Shown piece by piece: positions 12,851-25,167 of a stretch of 64,000 nucleotides of DNA. The stretch is from Manihot esculenta. Its lineage: Eukaryota > Streptophyta > Magnoliopsida > Malpighiales > Euphorbiaceae. How positions within the stretch are numbered: position 1 is the stretch's first letter; every line of letters starts with the position of its first letter. Made by a program: the position numbers and the translations under genes. The notes under the pieces are model-generated. The model saw only the letters and a list, made by a program, of their open reading frames with translations, ran no database searches and was not told where the DNA came from. The stretch is taken from assembly GCF_001659605.2 (NCBI RefSeq), contig NC_035168.2:10057928-10121927 (forward strand). The letters run 5' to 3'.

Positions 12851-13095
12851 AAAAAAAATTGGTTTCCCGTGGTGGTGGCTTTTATCTCTTCGGAATTCGC
12901 TAGTATAGATGAAAATCGAAATTTAACTGAACAATTTTTTCTGCTTTACTTTCCGGACTGTTTCATGGTTCGGATTTCCCATTTTCTTTGATCCACTGCC
13001 ACTTCGGTTGATTCATTTATTTCTCTTAAAACCCTAAAGCTTCTCTAGCCAACGGATAGCTTATCTCTCTCTCTGCCTCCCTCTCCCTCCCAAAA
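12850..13095 (+). promoter_or_regulatory. Proximal promoter and 5' UTR of the RING-H2 gene
   Basis: Base composition changes from very AT-rich to mixed at about 12860. A pyrimidine-rich tract (13062-13092) runs up to the start codon, as in many plant leaders. No ATG lies between about 12980 and the assigned start. A TATA-like TATAGAT lies at about 12903, but the transcription start cannot be placed from sequence. Confidence 0.45.
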
Positions 13096-16000
13096 ATGGA
13101 CCAAGATGCCAGACATGGTGGGGGTGGAACTGCTTATTCTCTACTCCGCCACCAAACACTAAGCACCGCTCTTTCACTCCCCCACCACACGATCTTCCTT
13201 GGGGACTGTGCCGATCCCCGATCCGACGGTCTTGACAATGAAACCAGCTCCAGCTTTGACAGCCACAATAATAGCAACAACAACTACTACTTCTCGAAGC
13301 CCATAATGGTGCTTGACCTCATATGGAACCTGGCCTTTGTAGCGGTGTCAGTGGCGGTGCTATTTTCTGCCTCCAAAGAGAAGCCATCTACCCCTTTGAG
13401 GATTTGGGTGTCCGGCTACTCTTTGCAGTGTCTTTTGCACGTGGCTTTCGTGTATTTTCAGCATCAAAATAGGAGGAGAATTGATCGTGATGATGGTGAT
13501 GGTGGTCGTGTGCGCATTGAGGTACCACCATCCTCGCAGACTCACAGCAGGTGTCATTTTAAACATGTAACTTGTGAGCTTAGTCATGTTTTTGTTTTTT
13601 GCTTTATTTTTTTTTTCTTTTTCTCCCTTACAAGTTACAGCTGTAGTTTGCAATGGTTAATTATTAACATTTCTGTGCAGTCTTTTTATCTGGCTATTTG
13701 AAATCTATGTGTAGCGATGTGGAATCGAGAGGACATAGTTGTTCCACTGTTTTTGCTTTTTCTGATAGATATACTTTAGTTTTAGCATACTTCCATTTTC
13801 ATATGATGCTAGAAGGACAATTCGAAGAGATTTTCCTTTTTTTTTTTTCCCTTCACTTTTTTCCGGTATTTGTTTTTTAAGCACACCAACCTTTCACATA
13901 TAATTTCCAATAATTAATATTGCTGAGCTTGAAAAGTTCTGCAGAATATCATGTTTAGATTACTTATTAGTTGATATCTTGACCTGAAAAGGGTAACCTT
14001 TCTTGATAAAGTCAGTTGATTAGGATAAAAATAGAAACCGTCCTAATGGAATGGGTAAGAAAGCAACCTTGTCACAAATTGCCACTAAATCATTTCCTGC
14101 GTTCAAACAGAATATCAAATCAAGTTTATGAGCATTTGGTTAATTGTTGTACCATTTCACCAGTTGCTTAAGATGATACTGCACTAGTTTTCCTTCCTAA
14201 ATTATTGGGATTTTGAAGTTCTAAAGTGGACTTGTATTGAGGTTATTGAACTAGGGAAGTACTCAAGGTTTGAACCTGAGGTAGAAAGTCTAGCTATATT
14301 GGGTTTGACAGTTGAATCTTGTTTTGGACCTTTGGTCACTAAAAATTCAATTGCTGGGGAGACTTGTTACATATAGGGGAACAGGGTTTAGGAAGAAGTA
14401 CTTATAGGCGTAAAAATAGTAATTATGGATAATTGATAGATCAAATCCATAACAAACCAATTATATTTATCTACTACTTTCTTATCAGATTTCTATTATC
14501 TTATCACCGTAGTTTCTTATCTAATGATTGCTTGTATTAGGCTTCTACTTTAATTAGAAGTACTATGATCGCATGAAATTCCACTATATAGGGGGTTTCT
14601 CTTTATTCAATAAAAGAAGCAAATTAATTATAAGCACATTAAGATTTAAGACTCTTATTAACGAGTTTGGGGTATTAAGAGCTTCTTTTGATGAGCTTCT
14701 TCTTTATCAATCGTCCCATGATGCGATCGGTTACTCGCGACCATAACAGGAAGATCCGTTAAAGAATCAATATTGAAATGTTATCTTCTTTCTCTCAATT
14801 CTTTCTCTCTTTGTCTGCTTCTTCCTCAATTCTTTCCTATTTCTCTATTTCTCTAGAGTTTCTACTCTATCTAGAAATTGGAGAATTCTGTATCATAACA
14901 AGACTCTTATTGATACTTGCTTACTTGGTGGGCGTGAACTCAACTTAATGACCACATTGGTTTATTTGTATGATTTTACTGCATATTGGTGGAGGACTAG
15001 TTGAAAGTAAAGGAAGAAAAATGATACATGCCAATATTTAAAGGTCATTGCCTTTGAACAGACTAGTGTTGTTTTATGAAATGTTTACATATACGTGTGG
15101 CTGTTAATCAAATATTATACCTATTAATGCAAATAAATAAGTTTATTGAACTAATTTATAATTTTTAAATTCAAACTTTCAACAGTAATTAGGTCATATT
15201 ATCTTAATCCATTTTTATTCTATATAAAAAATTCAAATTTTGAATAATATTGTTTAACTTTTTTTATTTTTAGCATTTATAAGTAGTACATGTCGAAAAA
15301 TTGTTTCTGTAAATATTTAAGTAACTATCTAGTTGATATTTATTGAATATTAACTACATATATAAAGAATAAAAATAAATGAACATCTTTTTCTTTTCCC
15401 TTTTGTAGAATTTGTCGTATTACTATAAATAAAAGGATATGGCTCAATAACATGGCATATCAAGTGGTTGGCAACATAGATATTCATTGTTATACGTAAA
15501 AGTTCAAACCCATATTGACATTTTCTAATTTATAATGTATGGACCAGGTCAATGTATTAGCCATTGGGCGCACAGGTTAAAGAAAAAGCCTGCTGTTACG
15601 TATTATAGGAGAAAGAAGAGAAATGTAAAGTTGGAAAATATGTAATTAGACTTGAGGATAAATTGGGTATAGGTTCATAAAGTATTTAGATAGCTGGAAA
15701 GTTGTCATGCAGCTGGGTTTTCTGTTAGAAAAATAGTATATATGTGTTCAGCTTATTGTAGAGAGGCTATCCAAACACATTAATACAGAATGCTATTCTC
15801 ATTGCCTCTCTAATTTCTTTCTCACCTATTTCTTCTCCTTCTCTACTCATAATTCTTCTTCTTTCTCTCCCTTAAATCCTTCTTCAGTGCTGTTTGGCAA
15901 ATTGCTATAGCACAGTTGGTATCAGAGTTGTGTTTCGAAGTGGGTAGTGTGTCAATAGAGTCGCAATATGACTAGATCTGCAATGGTGAGTGCTGTGCTG

Positions 16001-19000
16001 ATTCTGTTAGATTGGATGGGTTGGAGGAATAAATTAGAATTATGCAAGAAGAGTCTAGGAGAATATGGAATTGCTAAGGGAGGAAATCAAGCAGAATGTT
16101 GTGGAGACTAAAAATTCCATTATGGAGAAATTTTGATCTATTCTTTCTAGAATTATAAACGATAGGGGAAAAGGGGCAGTCAATGAAGAGAGTATGGCTA
16201 ATGGGACTATTGTGAATGCCGGAGGAAGGGGAACTCTATCCATACCTAGAGAAATTGTGAACCAACAGCAAGGATCTGGTTCTGGGAGTGGAAATTCCAC
16301 TGGAGCAGTGTTTGGGTCTTTACTTGATTCTAAAGGTATGCAAAAATATCTTCCCAAAATTGAATTAATAACTTTTTATGGTAAGGAACCTAAAGTGTGG
16401 GTGAGAAAATGTATTAAGTGTTTTGAACTATACAAGGTCCCAAATGCAGAGAAGGTAGGGATTGCTAGCTTATTTTTGGTTGACCGAGCTAATGCTTGGT
16501 ATCACAATTGGATTAAGAGTAGAGGTCCTCATTCTTAGGAGGATTTTGAGAGGGAGTAGTATGTGAGGTTTAGGGATCAAGGATTAAAAGATATAGTAGA
16601 GGAATATATGAAGATAAGACAAGACGGAAGTGTAGAATGAGAATTAAAATGGAGAGGATGATGCCTCATTTAGGAGAAAGAGTGTTTTCTTTGTGGATTT
16701 ATTGAATGATTGAAGGATGAAATTCGGCCAATGATTAGAATGCTAAAACCCACAGACCTTGCCCATGCTTTGGAGATTGCTAGATTTCAAGAACAACTCT
16801 TAAGTTGTGCTAAGAAAATCAATTATTTCCCTAAAACCTCTCAGCCTTATTCCAAGCCAAACACCTTCATTCAAAACCCATATTCTTGCAAATTCAGCTA
16901 AACAAACCAGACCTCTACTTATCCACCAAAACCACCTGATTTGGAAGCAACAATTAATTCCAAAACAACCCCTGTTTCCATCAAAACCCAGCCAAACAGT
17001 ACCCAAAATATCAGTAGATCAAACACCAAACAAAACTACCTTCAACCCAAATCCAAGAGAAGGCAAGTGTTTAATTCTGTTTTATTTGACTTTCACAATG
17101 CCAAGATGACTATTATGCAGCAAGAAATGCGTGTTTTTACAGAGTATAAGGGTTTTAGCTTCTAATTCCAAGTTGCTACCTTGCAACAGCTCCAAGTATC
17201 TCATGCATAAAAGGGGAATGGATTTTCAATCTCCAGCTCCTTTCACATTTTTGCCTACTGCTGAGACATCAGTGATTGCTATTTCTGAGTTCTTTCGCCT
17301 ACTGCTGAGACATCAGTGATTGCTATTTCTGAGTTCTTTCAGAAGAGGCAACATATATTGCAATCACTTAAAGAAAATTTGTACTCTACTTAGAGAGTGA
17401 AGCAACAAGCAGACAAGAAGAGGACTGCCAGTGCATTTGAAGTTGGAGATTGAGTGTTCCTTAAACTCCAACCATACAGACAGATCTCCTTGACTATGAA
17501 AAGTCCTTGAAACTCTCAACCAAGTTCTATGAGTCATTTAAATTGTTTCAAAGACTGGTTAGGTTGCTTATATATTATCGTTGCCCCCAAATTCCACTAT
17601 TCATCCTATATTTCTTGTCTGGTTGTTGAAGAAAAAGATTGGGATGATATTACACCTGGGCAAGACCTGCACACCATGTCCCTGATTTTAAACCTTCTTG
17701 GGGACAAGAAGGTTCTCATGAAGGGGGTATTGTTGGGTATTATAGGAGAAAGAAGAGAAATGTAAAGGAAGGAAATATGTAATTAGACTTGAGGGTAAAT
17801 TGGGCATAGGTTCATAAAGTAGTTAGACTGCTGGAAGGTTGTTATCCAACTAGGTTTTCTGTTAGAAAAACAGTATATATGTGTGTAGCATATTTTAGAG
17901 AGGCTATCCAAACACATTAATACAGAATGCTATTCTCTTTGCCTCTCAAATTTCTTTTTCTCACCCATTTCTTCTCATTCTCTACTCATAATTCTTCTTC
18001 TTCTTTCTCTGCCTTAATCCCTTCTTGAGTACTGTTTGGCAAATTGCTACTGTACACTTGCCAGGTCCATTGGGTTTTCATTTGTCAATTGCTTGTTTGG
18101 TCCAATTAAAGGCTTATCCTGATTTATCACCTGGGTCACCAGGTCAACCCATTGGGCTGGGCCAGGTTTCATAAGTATGGTTAAAACCATTAAACCTTCT
18201 GCAGTTCTGGTAAAAGGAAAAAGAACAAGGAAGCATATTTTTCAATGCTGGGTCTACCATGGTTGAAAGCAATTTTAAAAGCTTTATTCTGTAATTGTTT
18301 TTGTTTGTGAAAGTGGATGCCTGCAAATTTTAGCAATAACATGAGCATTATTATTAATTTGAGAAGAGGAATTTAGATTAATATAAGAAACTGGAGACGA
18401 AGAGATTTTCCTTGTACAACAAAACGGATCTTATTTCTTATGTACATATTTTTGCAAATTACCAAATTCAATATGTTAAGAATTGTCCAAATATGGGACC
18501 TATCGTTTATAGAGTTTCTCTTGCTGCAGAGATATCATGATTTTTCATTTCTTTTGTTGTCTCCAATGAAATTTAGTTATCTTATGATTTTTTTCTTGTT
18601 TTTCAGCCTTGGAGATTTGCCAAGATAAAAAATCTTACTATTATGGTGTTAGAAGCTCTGAAAATGTTTAGCTTTATATTTTTTCATTTCTTTTTTTGGT
18701 TTTTTCTCCTTCAGCGTTATGAAAAGGTTGGACGCCATCAGTACAATGATATCTTCTATCTGGTGGGTGATTGGTTTTTATTGGATCCTCGTAGGTGGCC
18801 AAACACTTTTGCAAGATTCTCCTCGTCTGTATTGGTAAGGTCAAATATCTAAATATTTTATTTTGCTTTTAATTCTAAGAATCTGCCCTCATAATTCTTT
18901 TGCTTTGGTTAAGCTTTTTAATTTTGAACTGCCGCAATTGTGTTTGATAATTTGAATTTGCACAACAAATATACATTTCAAAAAGAGAAATCAAAGAACT

Positions 19001-22000
19001 TCAGCTTTTCTATTTGTTTGGAAGGTACCAGTGTTTTGAGTTCTTGTTTCTGATAGAAGGTTGCTATCAATATCCTAAGTGTCCATGTAGAGATCTAAAC
19101 TGTTTCTTCTACAAATTTAGTCCGCATTCGTTATGACTGATGTTTCCTTCCGACCACCACCACCCCACCCCACCTCTTCTTCCCTTTTTAAATTTTCTAG
19201 TGAAATACCAAATGCATTCGTTTAGTGTGGATGTAGAGGATTAAGATGGTGTTGTGCGATGATAGAGGTTTATGGAAGAATTTCTGCTTATGGTGGTGGT
19301 TATGTAAAATGACAATTCTTTTATGCAAGTGGAAATAGGTGAGAGAAATAAAAAGGAAGTGACAAGAATAAATGAAAGATGAGTTATGAAAAACGGTAAA
19401 ACATTCATAAATTACCATTTAGTGCCATTTAGCATTGAGGTTGAAACTATGGTTTTAAATCACAGCTGCAACTTTAGCCACCGTGTTTACGGATAATGGA
19501 AGTAGGCCTATAACAACCATTGTTTAATGGTAACGGCTTATTTATAGTCACTACACTTTTTTTTTAAAATTTGCATTGTTCATTAAATGAATAAATATTT
19601 AAAAACATAATGAAAAATAAGGTAGAAAACTAAATACCAAGTCTAAGCATAAATATATCAAACAAACGACATTAATTTATGAAACTTAGTTTAAGAGTTA
19701 ATTTTATGATTATTTATTTTTCTTAAACTTTATCTTGCCAAAGCTTAAACATATTTCAAATCTATTGCTTTCTTTGATTTATTTTCTAATTAGTTATTTT
19801 TTCCCTAAAGATGATTCCAAAAATAGTTAAAGGTTAGAAAAAATAAACAATAACTATACCTTGGCAAAATAAAATCTTATACTATAAATTTCATAAACTA
19901 CCTAACATAGATCTTAATTTTTTTCGTCGATTGAGCAAAAAAACCACCAACAAATACAAATAACTCACTTTAGAAACATCCAACATAGAAATGTTGATTG
20001 CTCTTCTTCATTTCAAAATTAAAATGTCTATGTGATGACGATAGGGTTAGAAACAAAGATGAATTGAAAATAGAAAGAACAATGGAGTGAATCAGATAAG
20101 TATTGATAACTTGTATTGATCGATAATGAAAATAATATAACTTTTTGTAATGTAGGATCTCATAAATTTATAATTCCCAACTGGAAATATAAACGATAGA
20201 AGAACAAAGCAAAGAAATTAAAATGACTCCTAAGAGCCCCTAAGAAAAGCTTCCCGTGCAGAGAAGAACCCTGCCCTCGAACCAGAGAAATAAATGAGAT
20301 ATTTTTCGGGTCCCTTTTCCATTCTCCTCTTCCTCTATTTATACAAATTTTTGCTCTCTTTACCAGCTGTCCTGTCACGTGTTTCCACCTCTAATTCTCT
20401 CCGACTTAAGAATATTCCAGCTCACTCATTCTGGAAGTTTCTCCATACTCCGAAGCTTACCCATCCTTATCCCTATCAATACCACCCCCTTAAAGATGGC
20501 CTTGTCCTCAAAGCTTTATAGTAAATACAAAAGAATTAATTCAAGCTAGAAATTCTCTAGCAACTCTATTAATATGTAAGAGGCATAAGAGGTTTGAGAG
20601 AGCAAATCCTTAAGCTCTATTTTCACCCTATCCACCCTTGCCCCGGCATTATGAAATTGCACAGAATAATCATTAATCTTCCCTATCAATAAGATGATGC
20701 GTAGTTGCTTGTTCAAAAGAGCCATTTCCATACATTAACTCTCCCGGCCTTGGCATCAATTTCTAAATATTTTCTTGATTCTCCAGCTGAAGTGAAAATA
20801 TAAATTTGCAGCTTCTGTTGTGGAAATGCAACCCCATGCAGAAATTCATCTTTGCAATATAATTTGTGTTTTGAACCAGTGTGAGTGCTTTCTTCCTTTT
20901 TGAAGCAAAACCAATGGAATTTTCAGCCAAATAATCAACACTTCTTCCAGAATTTACCCAAATATTTCTAAAAATTAAATCCATACGCTTTGAGTATAAA
21001 ATAGAAACTCGTCTACTCCACACCCCCGCATTTCTTTCAAAAGCAGTACTAAATTCATGCAAGAAAAAATAAGTAAGTATGGACTGCTTTACATTCAAAA
21101 CCTAGAAAATGGCCATAAGCTGTGAGTTGATATAAAATATAGCATATTGTTATGCATCTTGAATCTGAAGCAGAAAATTTGGATTCGAGTTTGCAGTAGG
21201 GAATTACGATTCTCCTCACTTTCCAGCCTTACTATAAATGGATTGATTGTGATAGATCCCCTTTCTTGTAGTTTCCTTGATTGAAAAATCCCAAAATCCG
21301 ACATTAATTGCAGCTCCATTGGGTTGAAATTAGGAGGAAATTTGTTGGAAATATGAATAGGTTTGGAGAAATCGGGATGGGAGAAAAATTTATGCATCGT
21401 TGGAGAAGATAATGGTTGTGTCTCCATATTTATCGACTTTGCTAGGTTTAAATCTGGTGGCTTGGGATGTGGGCTTCCAAAATTATTTGGGGGTGATACA
21501 TTTCTTTGGAGGCCTGACCTGGTGGTGCAGTAACTTTAGAGGACCAAAAATTAGGCCCGCCGAAAGAGTTAGATTTCCTTCTCCTAGTGGTGCTCTCAAT
21601 CCAAGCCCATCCCCCAATCCCATCTTCTTCTCCAATGTACACCCAGAAAATATCAAATAATTAGGTTGGTATTTTGCATGAATCTGGAACCTTATATCCA
21701 AAATTCGTGGTCTCCTTCCTCCCATGAGAATCAAGGGCTTCGGGAGAATCGATCCTCACCTCGACTTCTCCTTGCAACACATTTAATGGATAATCCTCAC
21801 AAATAGGATCTGAAGGATCTGATACGGGCGCCGACTGGAAAACCTCTTCATCGGTATATCCTCTAACAGTTCTCAACTGCTGGGCACTCCCCAAATGTGC
21901 AATGGGGTACCCTGTTTCCTTATGAACAATCACAAAGTCACCACTGATTTGATGTTGATGAAGATATTGAAGATTTTCACCATTTCCATTTGCTGCCTCC

Positions 22001-25000
22001 TTCCATGATAACTGACTAAGTAAATGCTCAATCCTATTAAATTTTTCTTCAAGCTCGTATTTAGGTTTTCTTGGAAGGTTGTCATGTTTCTCTCTATCTT
22101 CTCCAATCTCTTCTCTACCTTCTCTATTCTATTTTCCATTGTGGACTAACTCCTGAAGATCCGGCAGGTCGAACCAATTGATAGAGATAGGAACAAAGAT
22201 GAATTGAAAATAGAAAGAACAATGGAGAGAATTTGATAAGTATTGATAATTTGTATTGATTGATAATAGAAACAATACAACTCTTAGTAATGCAACACCT
22301 CACAGATTTATAATCCCCAACCAGAACTATAAACAATAGAAGAACCAAGCAAAGAAATTAAAATGACTCGTAAGAGCCTTAGGAAAATCTTTCCGTGCAG
22401 AGAAGAACCCTACCCCTCTAACTAGGGAAATAATTGAGATATTTTCTAGATCCCCTTTCCATTTTCCTCCTCCTATATTTATACAAATTTCTGCTTGCTT
22501 TGCCGGCTGTCCTGTCACATGTTTCCACCTCCAATTCTCTCCAACAAAAGAATATTCCAGCTCACTCAATTCTGGAAGTTTCTCCATACTCCAAAGCTTA
22601 CCCATTCCTATTCCCTATCCCCATCAGATGATTCAAGTTCTTGAACTATAAAATTTGTAATGAAACAAAGGCTTTCACTTGATTGTATAGAAAATGGAAA
22701 AATGCCTAGAGAGTGTAGATAAACTGAATAATAAAAATAATAATATTAACATTTGAACAATAATAATATTAATATTAAAAATATATTATATATAATTCTC
22801 AATAAGAATATTATATTATCTTATGTACGGTTATTAATTATATAATTTTTAATTAAAATATACATGTATAATTAATATCTAAAAGTATATTATATAACTT
22901 ATATGTGATTTGCTTATATAATTAAGAACTATGAAGTAATTTAATGCATTTATGACTGAAATTATTTTAAAAGTATTAAAATAAATGATAATATTAAATT
23001 ATACATATTCATACTTAAAAATAACTGGGTTATATATCTATATGCAATTTTAAATGCATAGAAGTATGTATAAAATTTTTCTAAAATTATAAATACATCC
23101 AAAACTAAATGTATAAAATTGGTTACTCGGTTCAATTCTAGTTTGGTATGATTCTGGTTCAGTTCTTGGTAAAGAAGCGGGACTGAATTTGAACCAAAAC
23201 ACTAAATTTAAGTTTGGTTTGGTACAATCGAGTTCTTACAGTATCGGTACTTTTTCAGTTCTGGTACTTTTTTTTTTTCCGGTTCAGTTTGGAACTCTCA
23301 AGAACCATGCACAGCCCTAATAATAGTAAGGTGGGCTAATTGTGTTCTGTTCATGTCCTGGAGAGAATGAATCAACTTCTGAAGGTGATGCACTAAGGGA
23401 ATGGTAGGTTTTGCTACCTACTTTGCAGCTATGTTTAAGCAAATGCTTAGAGACACTCAAGATACTTCCAACTGTTGATGTGGCATTATATGCGCTTCTC
23501 TCACCTAAATATGTTGATAATCATATTAATTTTCTGAATAATGTCATTTCTGATTATCAAGAAAGCTAGTGATGCAAATCCAGCATAATATCATGCTGGA
23601 ATTACTACTTTAAAATTGCATAGGTTCTTCATGAACTGTAAACCCCAACTACAATGCTTTTTTTATTTTGCTGGAATGTTGCATCAGTTCAAACATATGG
23701 ATGGAAGCATAAATGATGAAACCATGTGTTTGAATTGCAGGTTAACGGTGCTTTTTCTGGCCTTTGACGTGTTCTTTATAATATTTTGCATTGGGACGGC
23801 GTGTATCATTTTCTTTGCTATTTTTTGCTGCATTCCAATTTTAGCAATAGCTTATGCTGTTGTAATTAGGAGAGGAGCATCTGAAGAAGATATAAGGAGT
23901 CTTCCCAAATATAGATACTGCCAAGAAAATCAATTAAGGGCATTGGACAATGATAGGAAAGGAGAATTGCTTGAAGAGAGGGCAGGGTCCAGCAAGACAA
24001 GTGCTGCTAATGAACTTGCTCTTCTTCCAGAGGATTCTGTGAGTATCTATGCTTTGTTTTTTCTGCTTGCATTTGTGATTTTTGTGCATGTTTCTTATGT
24101 AGACGTGCATGGCATTTGTTGATGAATACTATTATTGGAATTATGATATAGCTGTCTTCTTTGATTTTAAAATATCAATTCTATATCCATAAATTTGTTT
24201 AAATTAAGATAATGAATTATTAGCTGCTGGAAAGGATTAAATATTGTAAAAAATGGATTGTCATATTGTTTAAGTAATGCACAAGAGGTTTTAAGTGCAT
24301 AATGTAATGGAACTGAAGTTTCTTTCATCTAATAACTAATAAAGTTGGAGATGGTTCTTGTTTTGCCCCAATTTGACTTCCCAATACCAGGACTTTATTT
24401 TTCTTAAATAATTATTTCTTTTTGTCTTGAAACATGGTATGCTTTTGATGTGGGTGCACTAAACATTTCAAGCAGCAAATTAAATGATGAGGAGAGAAAA
24501 AATGGCAGAAGCTCCTTTTTAAGCAGACTTGTGTAGAGTAAAATGGGATTACTTGGTAATGGTGTCAGCCATCATGTGCATTGTTATCCTCAGATAAACT
24601 TAAGTAGTTTGTCTCCATTTTTGGACCAATTTGTAGCTTATGTTTTCCTTCTTTTCATTTTTTGTTTGTGTGCCAGAACTAGTGTGGCAATCATAATTGT
24701 AAAATTTTGGAAAAATGTATTGGATCCAGGGAATTATCTGTAGATACCCAGCATCTTTTGTTTTGAATGTCTTCATTATGTAGTTTCAAATATCTTGGCT
24801 GCTTGCTGATTTGTGCTTAAAGTCTAGGGAAAACTCTTGTTATTAAGGGCATTTAGTTAAGTACTTCTTGTTATGCTTTAAAAAATTTAATACATTTTTT
24901 AAAAAATAAATTTGAATGTAAGCAAATGAAACTTACTCTCCCCTTGGTGTTTTTCATCTGTTAAATGATGCAAAGGAGGTCCATATGAAAATATTATTAA

Positions 25001-25167
25001 ACGTTGTTGCCTTGTAGGAGTGTTGTATCTGCCTGTCAAGATATGTAGATGGCGTAGAGCTTTATACCCTTCCTTGTAACCACCACTTCCATTGTGTGTG
25101 CATTAGCAAATGGCTCCAAATTAATGCCACCTGCCCCCTCTGCAAATTCAACATTCGCAGGGGATGA
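13096..25167 (+). CDS. Membrane RING-H2 E3 ubiquitin-protein ligase (At1g12760/At1g63170-like)
   Basis: Four coding exons: 13096-13550, 18715-18834, 23741-24038 and 25018-25167. All introns are GT-AG, and the joined length is 1023 nt (340 aa) with no internal stop, so the gene looks intact. Hydrophobic segments lie at about residues 70-92, 103-121, 163-184 and 191-233 (probably two helices). The C-terminus is a C3H2C3 RING-H2 finger with zinc ligands C293, C296, C311, H313, H316, C319, C330 and C333. The motifs [17 protein letters not shown] and SLPKY match the plant family annotated as E3 ubiquitin ligases At1g12760/At1g63170. By family knowledge it would transfer ubiquitin from an E2 to unknown substrates at a membrane; the substrate is not known here. 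The start has a good context (AAAATGG). The protein is shorter than the ~380-410 aa I recall for Arabidopsis members and ends seven residues after the last RING Cys-x2-x4 stretch. Introns 1 and 2 (5.2 and 4.9 kb) are swollen by retroelements. Confidence 0.9.
13551..14359 (+). other. Intron 1, 5' part
   Basis: Starts with donor CAG|GTGTCA. No gene or clear repeat recognised before the solo LTR. Confidence 0.6.
14365..14900 (+). mobile_element. Solo LTR (536 bp) in intron 1
   Basis: It starts TGTTAC and ends CATAACA (TG...CA with TGTTA/TAACA inverted ends). It is flanked by perfect 5-bp duplications AGACT at 14360-14364 and 14901-14905. ACTATATAGG (about 14583) and CAATAAAAG (about 14609), followed by a CT-rich stretch, suggest promoter and polyadenylation signals in plus orientation. 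The LTR style is copia-like, but no internal region remains, so superfamily is uncertain. Confidence 0.85.
14906..15588 (+). other. Intron 1, middle part
   Basis: AT-rich intron sequence with no recognised element. Confidence 0.6.
16030..16905 (+). pseudogene. gypsy gag remnant
   Basis: Frame 16194-16538 carries [20 protein letters not shown], followed by a CFELY...ANAWYHNW region, the conserved core of the plant retrotransposon gag domain. Stops interrupt it around 16536 and beyond, and later pieces (about 16710-16840, [10 protein letters not shown]) continue gag after frame changes. No zinc knuckle is visible. Confidence 0.7.
17253..17340 (+). repeat. Tandem duplication, 2 x 44 bp
   Basis: Two identical units start GCCTACTGCTGAGACATCAG at 17253 and 17297, just before the pol remnant. 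This may mark the internal deletion junction. Confidence 0.9.
17341..17720 (+). pseudogene. 3' end of gypsy pol (integrase C-terminus) remnant
   Basis: One frame reads [15 protein letters not shown], then a stop, then [16 protein letters not shown]. This is the GPF/Y-side region just after the integrase core in chromoviruses. Two further stops follow. [17 protein letters not shown] segment with a frameshift corresponds to the usual HPVFHVSxL motif. The rest of pol is deleted. Confidence 0.7.
18062..18714 (+). other. Intron 1, 3' part
   Basis: No recognised element. It ends in a pyrimidine-rich tract and acceptor TCCTTCAG before exon 2. Confidence 0.6.
18835..20033 (+). other. Intron 2, 5' part
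   Basis: Donor TTG|GTAAGG. AT-rich. About 19650-19920 forms an imperfect inverted repeat (TTATCTTGCCAAAGC on one side, ATTTTGCCAAGGTA on the complement of the other) that may be a MITE. Otherwise nothing seen. Confidence 0.45.
20479..21660 (-). other. Interior of the intron-2 element, non-coding or unrecognised
   Basis: Minus-strand frames at 21427-21095 and 21098-20763 are open for about 110 codons each but match nothing I know. They may be leftover internal sequence or captured DNA. Confidence 0.4.
21661..22139 (-). pseudogene. gag-like N-terminal remnant with coiled coil
   Basis: The minus frame starting at 22139 reads [19 protein letters not shown], a short coiled coil such as opens many plant gypsy gag proteins. 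A frameshift near 22040-21930 leads to a second segment (21933-21661) that I do not recognise. No zinc knuckle or protease follows. Confidence 0.5.
22632..23740 (+). other. Intron 2, 3' part, with a hAT-MITE-like end
   Basis: AT-rich. 23110-23318 is rich in GGTTC/GAACC and ends GAACCATGCACAGCCCT (23302-23318), typical of one terminal inverted repeat of hAT-like MITEs; the left end was not found. Acceptor TGAATTGCAG precedes exon 3 at 23741. Confidence 0.5.
24039..25017 (+). other. Intron 3 (979 nt), no element seen
   Basis: Donor TCT|GTGAGT, acceptor CCTTGTAG. No repeat or ORF of note. Confidence 0.7.

Larger units (their letters stand above)
15594..18056 (+). mobile_element. Internally deleted Ty3/gypsy element (2.46 kb) in intron 1
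   Basis: LTRs at 15594-15914 (321 bp) and 17731-18056 (326 bp) share TATTATAGGAGAAAGAAGAG and AGAGAGGCTATCCAAACAC. A tRNA-Met-type primer site TGGTATCAGAG lies at 15917-15927. A polypurine tract AAGGGGGTAT abuts the 3' LTR. Flanks CCTGC (15589-15593) and CTTGC (18057-18061) form a 5-bp TSD with one change. The interior keeps a broken gag and only the extreme 3' end of pol; protease, reverse transcriptase and most of integrase are missing. It lies in the same orientation as the host gene. It cannot move by itself but could in principle use proteins from a full-length relative. Confidence 0.85.
20039..22626 (-). mobile_element. Non-autonomous LTR retrotransposon (2.6 kb) in intron 2
   Basis: LTRs lie at 20039-20478 (440 bp, 3') and 22179-22626 (448 bp, 5'). 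On the minus strand they begin TGATGGGGATAGGG or TGATAGGGATAAGG. Perfect 5-bp TSDs GATGA lie at 20034-20038 and 22627-22631. A minus-strand polypurine tract AAGGGGGTGGTAT abuts the 3' LTR at about 20479. A primer-site-like ATTGGTTCGACCTGCCGG follows the 5' LTR. The 1.7-kb interior keeps only a gag-like N-terminus; no pol is visible. Orientation is opposite to the host gene. Confidence 0.85.
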
